A stretch of 64,000 nucleotides of DNA from Candidatus Thorarchaeota archaeon (lineage in GTDB: Archaea; Asgardarchaeota; Thorarchaeia; Thorarchaeales; Thorarchaeaceae): the NCBI GenBank assembly GCA_003345555.1, contig PRDJ01000077.1, positions 1-64,000 of the forward strand, written 5' to 3'. The notes beneath the pieces are model-generated. The model searched no databases. It was not told the origin of the DNA and saw only the letters and a program-made list of their open reading frames with translations. Positions 42,832 to 51,569 of the stretch are shown here, one piece after another. The position numbers were made by a program, and so were the translations under genes. Each line of letters starts with the position of its first letter. The stretch's first letter is position 1.

Positions 42832-43905
42832 CTAGGAATATGCATCTAAGGTCTCCAATACCTGCTCTATGATGCTCTCATTCGTTTCAATGACAGATTC
42901 ATTTGTCTCTCTCTCGATTTGGTCATCTAGCTTGGGCAAAGGATGTTTCGCCATGCCCGCTAGGCTCGCTTCTATGCAAGGACCAATCATCATCGGATTG
43001 TATCCTCCCTCAAGTACCCAGAATGACCCTGCACAATTGAGTCTCTCGACAAGTTTCGTCACAGTACTCCCCAAGTACCAGTACACCTTTGAGGTCACGT
43101 CCATATTGCCAACGGGATCGGCATAGTGTGAGTCATATCCAGCTGACACAGCAAGAATCTGGGGGCTGAATCTCTCAATGGCGGGGACTACCACTCTGTC
43201 AATCGCTGAGATGTAGGATGAATCAGGCGTCATGTCCACCAAGGGGATGTTGATCTTGGTGCCTATTGCTTCCCCATGACCCACTTCCATGTAGTGACCC
43301 AAGCCGAAGCTTTCGTAATCGTATTCATGTATCGAGACGATCTGCACATTTGGATCCGAATAGAATATCTCAGCAGTACCGTTTCCGAAGTGGTCATCAA
43401 AGTCGAGTATGGTGACCTTTGCTACTCCGAGGTGTTTCGTTGCATGGCGAACCGCGATGGCTACGTTGTTGAAGAAGCACAGGCCTGACGGAGTTGATGT
43501 CGATGCATGGTGTCCGGGAGGTCTCATTAGTGAGAACGCATGGAGGGCCTTTCCTTTGGCCACAAGCTCCGCTGAGCGCATAGCACCGCCAACGGCTAAT
43601 AGTGCCGTCCTGAACAGCTCCGGGCTGGCGTAAGCGCTCTCGCCGAGTTGACCCGTTCCGATCTCTGTCATCAGCTTGATAGAGTCGACTAGGTACGGGC
43701 TATGGACAAGAAGCGCAGCTCTCTCTTTGGCACGCGGAGACCTGATGCAAAGCAGGGTCTCTAGGATTCCTCTGTTTCTTAGATACGATTCAGCCATCTG
43801 CGTTCTTAACGGGCTTTCGAATGATTCGATATTGGGTCTAGGAAAAGGGGCCAGATGAGTGTTTGAGTCCGGATGGGAAATGAAGGCTATGCTGTCTCCA
43901 CGCAT
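42832..43905 (-). CDS. Histone deacetylase superfamily protein
   Basis: The 357-residue arginase-fold enzyme has the zinc and catalytic motifs RPPGHHASTS, GLCFFNNVAIAV, ILDFDDHFGNGT (D-x-H), SIHEYDYESFG, VSAGYDSHYADP and LEGGYNP. Family members remove acetyl groups from lysine, polyamines or small molecules (AcuC, acetylpolyamine amidohydrolase). Which substrate applies is not clear. It lies 6 bases after the CCA enzyme gene, on the same strand. Confidence 0.9.
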   Translation of the reverse strand: MRGDSIAFISHPDSNTHLAPFPRPNIESFESPLRTQMAESYLRNRGILETLLCIRSPRAKERAALLVHSPYLVDSIKLMTEIGTGQLGESAYASPELFRTALLAVGGAMRSAELVAKGKALHAFSLMRPPGHHASTSTPSGLCFFNNVAIAVRHATKHLGVAKVTILDFDDHFGNGTAEIFYSDPNVQIVSIHEYDYESFGLGHYMEVGHGEAIGTKINIPLVDMTPDSSYISAIDRVVVPAIERFSPQILAVSAGYDSHYADPVGNMDVTSKVYWYLGSTVTKLVERLNCAGSFWVLEGGYNPMMIGPCIEASLAGMAKHPLPKLDDQIERETNESVIETNESIIEQVLETLDAYS

Positions 43906-43911
43906 GGTTAT

Positions 43912-45453
43912 TCATTGACTTGGTTTGGCATTGGCCCGCTTAAACTCTTCTTCGTTCTCAAGAGAGAACTCCGTCTCCAGTGGCATGACGTACGTGGAGA
44001 GGATGTACAGAACCCTTCTTGAGACATCGGTGAGACTACTTGAGGGTTCAAGTCCGCGCACTCTGTGCTCTTCTATAATTGCCCGTGAAAGGTCAGACGC
44101 CGAGGTCCACTGTCTTTGTTCATCAACCCACAGGTGGCCATCTTTCTCGTATGCATCGGGATGCGCATTCCTGAATTCAACGCAGGGCCCATCTAGGCTC
44201 GTGGATGGTCCTCTCCTTGGATACATCGCAGGTATCTCGGGTCTTTCTACAAGGATGCCGAGCGAAAACCTGGTTCCCTCAAAATACACTTCCGTAAGCA
44301 CCTTTCCAAACCGTCTCTCACCGTTCTTCTCTCTCTCAAGTTCCGATTCGATTTTCGCAGCGATTCTGTAGAGCTTGTCTCTCAGAACCGTGTAGTGTAC
44401 ACTCTCATCAGACACGAACTCAAAAGCAAGAGCATGTGACGCTGCCCGCTCGGGCAGTGGCTCCACAGGGATCGGTCTTTCGATGAAGAACTCCATCAAA
44501 TCGCGTTTGCCGCCTTGGGCTTTCTCAATTAGCTCGTTGATACGTCGTGACAGCCACAAGCAAGAACGTCGCGTGAAACTGGAGGCAACGTTCCTTCGCA
44601 TGTCGGTCGGATCAATGATGAAAACATAATCGTCTTTGAACTGAGCTATTGCATGAAGCGTGTCAATGGATCTTTGCATTGGATCAAGGGGTGCTTCATT
44701 GAGGTCTCTGATGGCTGCAATCGCTGAATCCAGTCCGCCAGTCATGATGACGGCCAGCTCGAGGGAATAACCCGTGAAGCCCATCTTGCCAAGCGCCGCA
44801 ATATCCCCATAGGCATGGCTTGTTCTCACAAAGGATTTCAGAATCCTGACGTCCTCGCGCATTCTATCGTTCAAGTTTGCGACAATGTATCGCGTGTGAT
44901 GGACAGTTCTGTCGACAGCGGTTACGGGTCCAGTGTTGGCCAGCTCATTTGCGGGGATATCGAAGCACCCTATGATGTCAACATCGAGTCCCTTCATGAC
45001 AAGTGACAGGAACGGATGCTGTGAGTATGTCTTGCGCACATTAGTTGCACGAAGATCTTTCGCGGCTGGGGTGAACCAAGTCTCGACGAGCCGGTTCAAG
45101 AGGTCGTCCAAGGACTGATGTCTTTCTTTCGTTTGCAGTGCAAGTATGTCCGAATAGTCACCGGGCCTTAAACCAACGAACAGGTCAATGTCTGCTGCCC
45201 CACGCAGCTGGGTCTGTTTTCTTCCCGTAGAACCTTGAGGCTCAATAAAAGAATACTGTAGGCCCATAGCCTTGGCGCGCCGACCAAGCGCTTCGACCAG
45301 ACTACTGGTGACCTGGTTCTGTCTACCAATCTCCTCGCGAGTGGGCACTATTCGCGCAAGGATTTTCTGTCGTAGAACGGGACTCAGGAGCTCATCCAAG
45401 GCTCTAACCCAGTCAGCGAAAGGAGCGGTCGCGCTAAGAACCTTCGCCTCCAA
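43912..45453 (-). CDS. cca: CCA-adding enzyme, archaeal class I
   Basis: The 513-residue enzyme has the nucleotidyltransferase core EPQGSTGRKQTQLRGAADIDLF (written here in parts: GSTGRKQTQ, GAADIDLFVG) with the catalytic carboxylates, a further Asp in VDIIGCFDIP and the tail domain layout of archaeal CCA enzymes. It adds or repairs the 3' CCA of tRNA. Both tRNAs in this window already encode CCA, so repair would be its task for them. Nearly the same length as characterised archaeal enzymes (about 440-520). Confidence 0.93.
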   Translation of the reverse strand: MEAKVLSATAPFADWVRALDELLSPVLRQKILARIVPTREEIGRQNQVTSSLVEALGRRAKAMGLQYSFIEPQGSTGRKQTQLRGAADIDLFVGLRPGDYSDILALQTKERHQSLDDLLNRLVETWFTPAAKDLRATNVRKTYSQHPFLSLVMKGLDVDIIGCFDIPANELANTGPVTAVDRTVHHTRYIVANLNDRMREDVRILKSFVRTSHAYGDIAALGKMGFTGYSLELAVIMTGGLDSAIAAIRDLNEAPLDPMQRSIDTLHAIAQFKDDYVFIIDPTDMRRNVASSFTRRSCLWLSRRINELIEKAQGGKRDLMEFFIERPIPVEPLPERAASHALAFEFVSDESVHYTVLRDKLYRIAAKIESELEREKNGERRFGKVLTEVYFEGTRFSLGILVERPEIPAMYPRRGPSTSLDGPCVEFRNAHPDAYEKDGHLWVDEQRQWTSASDLSRAIIEEHRVRGLEPSSSLTDVSRRVLYILSTYVMPLETEFSLENEEEFKRANAKPSQ

Positions 45454-45578
45454 AGTCTACGACATACGTGTGACCGTACAAAGAGCATGCTCTCGAAGGT
45501 CCACATCTTTAAAGAGAGCTCCTCAGCCTCTTCCAATCATTACTATACTCGAAGGAACCTCTCTGGGAGTGGCGTGAA

Positions 45579-46070
45579 GTGACTCAGATACTGCCCATAG
45601 CAATCACGATCCTTGAATGTGACAATCGATATCTCTTCATTAGGCGACAGAAAGAGCCGTACGCCGGTTTATGGGGTCTTGTTGGGGGCAAGGTGCATTC
45701 AGGGGAGCATATACGGGCCGCTGCTGTACGAGAGGTTATGGAGGAGACCGGCGCTCCGGAAGTGATGGACTACACTTTCAAAGGCACGATTTCGGAGCGT
45801 CTGGTCGGACCGACTGGTGAGCTGTTGTCGCATTTCCTTATTTTCGTGAGTCGAGCTAGGATTGACGAATATCAGCCCCACCATCGGGAAGGCGATCTTT
45901 CGCTGTTTGGGAAAGATGATATCGAATCAGAGCGTTATAGGTTTCTGCCTTCGGACCGCCGGATGTTCGAATGTTTTGAGGTCCAATGCTCATCGGCTGG
46001 AGTCTATGAGGTTGAGATGGTTCAAGAGAATGGGTATAGGCTGAGCTACTACAGGAAGTCTGAAACGTGA
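45579..46070 (+). CDS. Nudix hydrolase
   Basis: The 163-residue protein starts at GTG 45579 and carries a full Nudix box G-x5-E-x7-REVxEExG: GGKVHSGEHIRAAAVREVMEETG in two parts (GGKVHSGE, REVMEETG). This family hydrolyses nucleoside diphosphates linked to other moieties, and here the LWGLVGG start suggests an ADP-ribose or NTP type. Its stop overlaps the start of the UPF0282 gene by 4 bp. Confidence 0.9.
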   Translation: MTQILPIAITILECDNRYLFIRRQKEPYAGLWGLVGGKVHSGEHIRAAAVREVMEETGAPEVMDYTFKGTISERLVGPTGELLSHFLIFVSRARIDEYQPHHREGDLSLFGKDDIESERYRFLPSDRRMFECFEVQCSSAGVYEVEMVQENGYRLSYYRKSET

Positions 46071-47044
46071 TTGTCGGCGATATTGAGGTAGAGCCACTTG
46101 CAGCCGAGAGCATGGGACTGAGATCGATGTGCACGAAAGTGACGACCCCAGACTTGACCATAATCCTCGATCCATCAGCGGCATTGTCTGCAAGGTATGG
46201 TCTCGAGCCGCATCCTCAGGAGTACAGGCAACTTGAGCAATCGCTTCAGACCATCTTTGTTGCAGCGAGAAGTGCTGATGCCATTTCCATCAGTCATTAC
46301 CACTATGATCATGTCCGGCCAGGCTTCACCAACTACCGGTACAATTTCAGCTCACACGAGGAACTGCAACGCATGTTCGAGGGCAAGATGGTACTGGCAA
46401 AGGACAATCGCGAGAATATCAATGCGTCCCAAAGACGTCGGGGTTTCTATTTTGAACGAGACATAAGGGAGGTCACTAAAGATATCAGATGGGCTGACGG
46501 TCAAAGCTATACCTTTGGGACCACGACAGTCAACTACTCTCCTCCTTTGCCGCACGGACCGAATGCCTCAGAACTGGGTTTCGTTCTCGCAACTGCCGTT
46601 TCCTGCCAAGGCAAACGGTTGCTCTTCGTCCCGGATGTGCAAGGTCCCGTGGACCGCGACTCACTGTCTTATTGCCTGTCTTTGACACCAGATGTAGCTA
46701 TAGTAGGTGGGCCGCCCATATACTTGGGTCAATTCCGAGAATCGCATCGTCAGACCGCTCTCTACTCTCTTGTCAGATTGGCTTCCACGGTTCCGGTCTT
46801 GGCAATTGATCACCATCTGATACGATCCCCCGACTGGGAGACGTGGATTGCCCCTGTGAAAGAGGCAGCAGCACAAGCTGGCAACCGGGTGATGACAATG
46901 GCTGAGCTGGCGGGAACAGATACAAACTGCTTGGAAGCACATAGAAAGGAACTCTACTCAGATCTTCCGCCCAGCGAGCAGTTCGTGCATTGGACCGAAT
47001 CAGACGATGAGTATAAGGAGCAGAACCGTCCTCCTATCGACTAG
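46067..47044 (+). CDS. UPF0282 metallo-beta-lactamase-fold protein
   Basis: The 325-residue protein has the MBL motif SHYHYDHVRPG (H-x-H-x-D-H), LDPSAALSARYG near the N-terminus, FVPDVQGPVDRD and IDHHLIRSPDW. These are the features of the archaeal UPF0282 family. Its activity is not established. It overlaps the Nudix gene (GTGA), so they are translated together. Confidence 0.92.
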   Translation: MIVGDIEVEPLAAESMGLRSMCTKVTTPDLTIILDPSAALSARYGLEPHPQEYRQLEQSLQTIFVAARSADAISISHYHYDHVRPGFTNYRYNFSSHEELQRMFEGKMVLAKDNRENINASQRRRGFYFERDIREVTKDIRWADGQSYTFGTTTVNYSPPLPHGPNASELGFVLATAVSCQGKRLLFVPDVQGPVDRDSLSYCLSLTPDVAIVGGPPIYLGQFRESHRQTALYSLVRLASTVPVLAIDHHLIRSPDWETWIAPVKEAAAQAGNRVMTMAELAGTDTNCLEAHRKELYSDLPPSEQFVHWTESDDEYKEQNRPPID

Positions 47045-47167
47045 GGCGCGGGCATTTCCCATCTGGACGCTTGTTCCTGATTGTGGGCGAGCCGAGCAAT
47101 GTTCAAGAGTCTTTCACACTTCAAAAAGCCACTCTCATCACAGGTTTGAACGTAATTGGTCGACAAT

Positions 47168-47761
47168 ATGACAAATGGTGAAAGCGTGACTGGCGACGAA
47201 GAACCTTTGGTTTCCGAAAGCGAGGGTGAGTCCACAAGGTCGATTCTTGAAAGGTACCAGAGATCGACCAAGGAGGCTGACCTGTCACTCTATAGTGGGG
47301 AGTACCAGCAGGCGATGGCCCACTACTATGATGCCAGTCAGTCAGCCGATGACATGTGTGAGCGATTCCTGGCACTATTAATCAAGACATCGGCAAGTGC
47401 TGCTCAGAAGACGCTGTTAGTGGAGGTCTTGAGCTGGCGTCTCCGTTATTACACTTCACAATATGACTATCACTTGGCTGTGGCCCAGACTCTCGCTGGT
47501 CTTCCTCGTGAGGAGTGGCTTGCGCGGCTTGAAACAATCCTCGTTCTCTCGCAGACTCTTGTTACGAAGCTCACACCCATCCTCAAGTCGACCAAAGACT
47601 TGGGCATCAGAAGCAGGATTGAGAGCGTATTGGGTGATTGGGTCTTGGGCATTCGGAATCTGGTCTCTAACTTGAGGAGTTGGGGAATGGCTAGCGCTCA
47701 GGCCTCAAGAGTTCTTGAATGGGCTCTCGACAACGACCTTGATTTTCACACTCGTGATTAG
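47168..47761 (+). CDS. Helical hypothetical protein
   Basis: From ATG 47168 the roughly 197-residue protein is acidic at the N-terminus and then helical, with TPR-like pattern (YSGEYQQAMAHYYDASQSA, LVEVLSWRLRYYTSQ). No family recognised. TTG 47156 is an alternative start. It stands alone between the UPF0282 gene and a convergent pair. Confidence 0.55.
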   Translation: MTNGESVTGDEEPLVSESEGESTRSILERYQRSTKEADLSLYSGEYQQAMAHYYDASQSADDMCERFLALLIKTSASAAQKTLLVEVLSWRLRYYTSQYDYHLAVAQTLAGLPREEWLARLETILVLSQTLVTKLTPILKSTKDLGIRSRIESVLGDWVLGIRNLVSNLRSWGMASAQASRVLEWALDNDLDFHTRD

Positions 47762-47808
47762 TAGCTGAACGGCAACCTACGTCCTCTCGGAAGCGTGATG
47801 CATAGAGC

Positions 47809-48024
47809 TTACTCTTTTGCTTTGGCTTCAATGAATGCCGAAGCAATCTCAGTATCCGCGACTTGGTAATGACTGTCGACATAACAGACAACGTAATGGT
47901 CCTCATGTTTTATGATGACGGGGGTCGGGAATCGCTTGACATTCTTTAGGACCTTCTCCGGAACCTTCCAATAGACTGTCTCTTTGCAGATTGGGCATTG
48001 CAGCCACTTGAGCCCGTCAGTCAT
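47809..48024 (-). CDS. Small zinc-ribbon-like hypothetical protein
   Basis: From ATG 48024 the 71-residue protein begins MTDGLKWLQCPICKETVYW, a lone C-x2-C, followed by a basic strand region (RFPTPVIIKHEDHYVVCYVD) with two histidines and another cysteine that could complete a zinc site. No named family. It lies downstream of the helical-repeat/winged-helix gene on the same strand (gap about 130 bases). Confidence 0.6.
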   Translation of the reverse strand: MTDGLKWLQCPICKETVYWKVPEKVLKNVKRFPTPVIIKHEDHYVVCYVDSHYQVADTEIASAFIEAKAKE

Positions 48025-48156
48025 TGATACCACCAGTAGTCCACAGAGCCGAGTCAACGGCATCAAACAACAATCGGACTAAAAACGTTTCCCGTCAATT
48101 AGTCCGGCCCAGCTAGGCGGTCTTCAACAATAGGTAAGCCTGACCCACGGGCAGCA

Positions 48157-48987
48157 TTACTCATCTAGGTCGGCGTCCCATGCTCCTGGGTCCTTGAGGT
48201 CTCTGCTAAGTATGGGTCCTTTCCTGAGCGTCAAGCTTTCTGGGTCATACCTGCTTGCGTCTATGACGACTTCCTCCGTTTCCTCATCAAATGAAGCGGG
48301 TATAAGCCCCTCATCTATGCCCTTCTTGACTAATTCTCTCAGTCTGGTTTGATCTAGTCCAGTGCTCACTGCTAGACTGGCGATGGTGATTGCCGCCTCC
48401 GACTCGAGTGATGCACGCACGAACTCCGATAGGATGAGGAAGAAGTCTCTTTTGACCTTGCTGAGCTCGTCCTGCTCTAGGAGACCTGCAAGTACAGACT
48501 CAATGTAGGTGTCTGCTTTGCCAAAGTCATACTCGCTAAGCATTAGTGCGAGATCAACAAGCTCCTTTCCCTTTCCTCTGGTTGTCTCTAATGCTCCATG
48601 GATAAGTTTCCTAGCCATGTCGAGATTTCCTCCGAGGATGGAGGAGAACGCGGCGTCCACGAGAGGCAGTGGGTCCTTTTCTTCATCGGCTGCTGCCATG
48701 TATGCATCGGATGCGATTTGGCAGTCAAGTCCGTACTTGTCATGTTCACCCTGTCTTGCCCATGCCCAAGCCGCTTTCATTATGGTTTCGGCTGCCGCCT
48801 TGTATTGATGGCACAACATGCCATGTTCATATGCCCTTTCATAGCACATCGCGGTCTTGGAGAATGATTCCCATCTGCTCCAGCATTCGGCCGCCTGTAG
48901 GAATCCGTACATGGCCTCTTCGTTCAACCCATTCTCGGCCATTGCCTCAGCCAAGCTTTCGGACTCTTGGCATTCTTTGCTGGGCAT
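48157..48987 (-). CDS. Helical-repeat protein with C-terminal winged-helix (PCI-like layout)
   Basis: The 276-residue protein starts with SNAP/TPR-like hairpins (FLQAAECWSRWESFSK, AMCYERAYEHGMLCHQYKA, ETIMKAAWAWARQGEHDKY) and ends with a winged-helix-like domain (AAITIASLAVSTGLDQTRLR, LVKKGIDEGLIPASFDE). Helical repeats plus a C-terminal winged helix is the layout of PCI proteins in the eukaryotic proteasome lid, COP9 and eIF3; only the layout is claimed. The last 30 residues are acidic. ABC transporter genes follow upstream on the same strand. Confidence 0.62.
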   Translation of the reverse strand: MPSKECQESESLAEAMAENGLNEEAMYGFLQAAECWSRWESFSKTAMCYERAYEHGMLCHQYKAAAETIMKAAWAWARQGEHDKYGLDCQIASDAYMAAADEEKDPLPLVDAAFSSILGGNLDMARKLIHGALETTRGKGKELVDLALMLSEYDFGKADTYIESVLAGLLEQDELSKVKRDFFLILSEFVRASLESEAAITIASLAVSTGLDQTRLRELVKKGIDEGLIPASFDEETEEVVIDASRYDPESLTLRKGPILSRDLKDPGAWDADLDE

Positions 48988-49072
48988 TTCCGCTCAATCT
49001 CCGGGAACAGCCGGGTCATCTGCTTCATCCCGGGGAACTAGGCAGCTCGAGGTCGCCCGCGACCGCGGCTGG

Positions 49073-49774
49073 TCATTCCTGACGGCTCTTACTTTCCCCG
49101 ACGATGGCTCCGTCTTTCATTCGCAGAATGCGTTTGGCATACTTCACTAGTTCCTCATTGTGAGTCACAAGCACGACTGTCATTTTCCTATCCTTGTTCA
49201 GGCTTGCGATGATCTTCATGACAGTCTCGCCTGTCTTGGAGTCGAGGTTGCCTGTAGGTTCGTCGCAGAAGAGGATTGGAGGATTGTTCACGAGCGCCCT
49301 TGCTATGGCGACTCTCTGTTGTTCTCCACCGCTCATCTGCCTTGGGAAATGGTCCTTCCTTTCAAGCATGTCGACCTCACGTAGGACCTCGAGCGCCATC
49401 GCTTCCTCCTTTTCCTTCTTTAGCTCAAGACTGGGCCAGAGCACTGCCTCGATATTCTCGAATGCGGTTAGGTCTTCTATGAGCAAGAACGCCTGAAAGA
49501 CAAAACCAATCTTCTGGGCTCGTACTTTAGGCATGTCTCGCTCACTGATGAGTGTCACATCGACTCCGTCGAGGAGTATCCTTCCAGAGGTCGGTGCTTC
49601 AAGTCCTGCCATGACATGAAGAAGCGTCGACTTGCCGCAACCGGATGGGCCCACTACGGCGACGAACTCTCCGGGCATTATCTCTATGTTGATGTCTTTC
49701 AGTGCGGCGACTGTCTTCTTTCCCCTGCCGTACTCTTTGTTGACACCCTGAACTTGGATTATTGGGTTCGCCAT
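49073..49774 (-). CDS. ABC transporter ATPase (LolD/MacB type)
   Basis: From ATG 49774 (GGAGG upstream) the 233-residue protein has Walker [13 protein letters not shown]-loop VFQAFLLIE, signature [15 protein letters not shown], Walker [13 protein letters not shown] and switch VTHNEE. It belongs to the same type as the ATPase at 36252. The stop of the small permease gene lies two bases before the ATG, so they are coupled. The frame open to 49921 overlaps the permease and is not part of the protein. Confidence 0.92.
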   Translation of the reverse strand: MANPIIQVQGVNKEYGRGKKTVAALKDINIEIMPGEFVAVVGPSGCGKSTLLHVMAGLEAPTSGRILLDGVDVTLISERDMPKVRAQKIGFVFQAFLLIEDLTAFENIEAVLWPSLELKKEKEEAMALEVLREVDMLERKDHFPRQMSGGEQQRVAIARALVNNPPILFCDEPTGNLDSKTGETVMKIIASLNKDRKMTVVLVTHNEELVKYAKRILRMKDGAIVGESKSRQE

Positions 49775-49776
49775 CT

Positions 49777-50301
49777 CTATTCCTCCCTTATCGCCATCAT
49801 TGGCGGAATGTGGTTTGCTCTGAATTGCGCTAGTATTAGTCCAGGTATCTGAAGAACTACTATGAGGAACAGGGTGATGAACATGGGTCCGGCGCTGATT
49901 GTTATGTAATTCGTAAGCCATGTGACCAGCGGCGTGCTCGTGGTACCGACGAAATACTGTGTCACGCCTAGGACCTCAACAGTCAGCTGGAACACGACAA
50001 GGAATGCAGAGATCGAGACAACCACGACCTCGCCAATAAGGAGCAACATGACGTCCGGATTGCTCCAAGAGACGCATTTCAGGATTGCAATGTCTCTTCT
50101 TCTAAACTGACTAATCAGAATTGCGTACACCGTTGCCACCGAGAAGGCCACTATAGGCCAGAGCCACCAATCCGGACCCGGTGCCTCCAGGCCCTTGCCA
50201 ACCATTATGTACAGTACGGCGTATATTATGATGAACGCAAATATGCGTCGGCGTGACCGAAACGCGAATCTCATACTCTTGAAGAAGATCCTAAGGTTCA
50301 A
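49777..50301 (-). CDS. Compact FtsX-like permease
   Basis: The 174-residue protein has four hydrophobic helices (IFAFIIIYAVLYIMVG, WPIVAFSVATVYAILI, LLLIGEVVVVSISAFLVVF, GPMFITLFLIVVLQIPGLIL). The FtsX-type coupling block RRRDIAILKCVSWSNPDVMLLLIGE precedes the second half; read as RRRDIAILKCVSW. Typical FtsX-like permeases have 300 or more residues with a large outer domain; this one lacks that domain, so it may act as a half-transporter dimer. A basic N-terminus (FAFRSRRR) is present. Cotranscribed with the ATPase. Confidence 0.75.
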   Translation of the reverse strand: MNLRIFFKSMRFAFRSRRRIFAFIIIYAVLYIMVGKGLEAPGPDWWLWPIVAFSVATVYAILISQFRRRDIAILKCVSWSNPDVMLLLIGEVVVVSISAFLVVFQLTVEVLGVTQYFVGTTSTPLVTWLTNYITISAGPMFITLFLIVVLQIPGLILAQFRANHIPPMMAIREE

Positions 50302-50460
50302 GCTTCTCTTGCTCCTACGGACTATCGGATGGTTGGCTGATGCACGTTTGAATCCTTAAAGTGTCTTCCGCGTATCTAGACACGGACTCTCCGGTCTGTA
50401 AGAATATATGTCCTTATCGCGGAATCGTTCGTCTTACGATTTGTCCGATCTGCGCATTGG

Positions 50461-50646
50461 CTATCCTTCGGCTCTTGCATCAGATTGCTTTGAGACGGGC
50501 ACACCATCAATCCAGAGTTCCTTCATGAGCAGGTCTCTTATCGCGACTCTAATCGCTTCACTCCGTGATGGGTACATCCCGCGTTCGACGAGCTTATCGA
50601 GTGCGCTCACGTATATGTCGCTCATTTTGACGGTGACGAGCTGCAA
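50461..50646 (-). CDS. Ribbon-helix-helix (CopG-like) protein
   Basis: The 61-residue protein starts at TTG 50646, with GGGAGG eight bases upstream. The first 45 residues give an RHH fold (QLVTVKMSDIYVSALDKLVE, then PSRSEAIRVAIRDLL). No ligand-binding domain follows. It is probably a DNA-binding regulator or antitoxin; no toxin gene is adjacent. It lies between the compact ABC transporter and the Rab-like GTPase. Confidence 0.85.
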   Translation of the reverse strand: MQLVTVKMSDIYVSALDKLVERGMYPSRSEAIRVAIRDLLMKELWIDGVPVSKQSDARAEG

Positions 50647-50926
50647 TTTCGTTTCCTCCCGGCTAGCGCTACCCGCCAGCTAAGTCGAATATAACACCTT
50701 CTGATGTCGAAGACTGGGCACCGGACCATGCTTTGTTCATTGAATGGACAGTCAAATCCACACATCCTCGGGACTGGCAGATTGAAGAAAAGCTGAGGTC
50801 CCATCCTAGAAAGTCTAAATAGCGTAGGATGGAATCTCTTCGTGGTCCCCGTATTGCCCGGAGAACAAGCATAGGGGACCAGGCAAAGGCAAGAAAGCAG
50901 GGACCGTTACGTCACAAGCGAAGACG

Positions 50927-51469
50927 ATGGTGTCAGTGTCTACGAACTTCGACTTCATGAGGAAAGTCGTTATGATTGGCGCGGGCGGAAGTGGGAAGAC
51001 CGCACTCGTCAATCGCTTTCTCACTCAGAAGTTCTCGGAGCAGTACATTGTAACCATAGGGTCCCAGTTTGCAGTCAAGACAGTCACTGTGGAGAATTTC
51101 AACGGGCACAGCGTGATTGTAAAGCTCCTTGTTTGGGATTTGGCGGGTCAAGAGCGTTTCGATTTCATTCGCAGTAGTTACTACAAAGGATCCAAAGGAG
51201 CGCTATTGGTTTACGATACGACTCGAAGGAACACTTGGGCTGAGTTGCCCAAATGGATTGAAGAGACTGACAACGCGCTCGGACAGCGAATACCGATTAT
51301 ACTCCTTGCAAACAAGGTTGACTTGGCGAACGAGCGCGTCATTACTCCTGAGATGGGAAAAGCATTCGTCCAAGAGCACGGTCTTGTTGGTTATCTGGAA
51401 ACGAGTGCACTTAACGGACAAAACGTAGAAGAAGCATTTACGCTCCTAGCGAGGTCAAGCATTTCCTAG
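50927..51469 (+). CDS. Rab/Ras-like small GTPase
   Basis: The 180-residue protein has all G motifs: G1 GAGGSGKT at 18-25, the G2 threonine T43 in YIVTIGSQ, G3 WDLAGQERF (D71 to Q75), G4 NKVD at 129-132 and G5 ETSA at 158-161. The Gln75 equivalent of Ras Q61 is kept, so intrinsic or activator-assisted hydrolysis is likely. The WDLAGQE signature and NKVD/ETSA pair are of the Rab/Ras type more than Arf. There is no C-terminal CAAX or CC, so no prenyl anchor. No operon partner is on this strand. ATG 50927 is used, ATG 50957 possible. Confidence 0.92.
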   Translation: MVSVSTNFDFMRKVVMIGAGGSGKTALVNRFLTQKFSEQYIVTIGSQFAVKTVTVENFNGHSVIVKLLVWDLAGQERFDFIRSSYYKGSKGALLVYDTTRRNTWAELPKWIEETDNALGQRIPIILLANKVDLANERVITPEMGKAFVQEHGLVGYLETSALNGQNVEEAFTLLARSSIS

Positions 51470-51569
51470 TACGCATGTTGTTTCTTCTGCATGTGCCCCT
51501 ACTTGCTAAGCATGACGTAGACGAAGTCGTTGTGAAGTCCGTGTCAATGAGATGCTGCTCAACTGGTCC

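Noticed and set aside
48669-49082. 137-codon plus-strand frame
   Set aside because: Antisense to the helical-repeat/winged-helix gene and without start signals.
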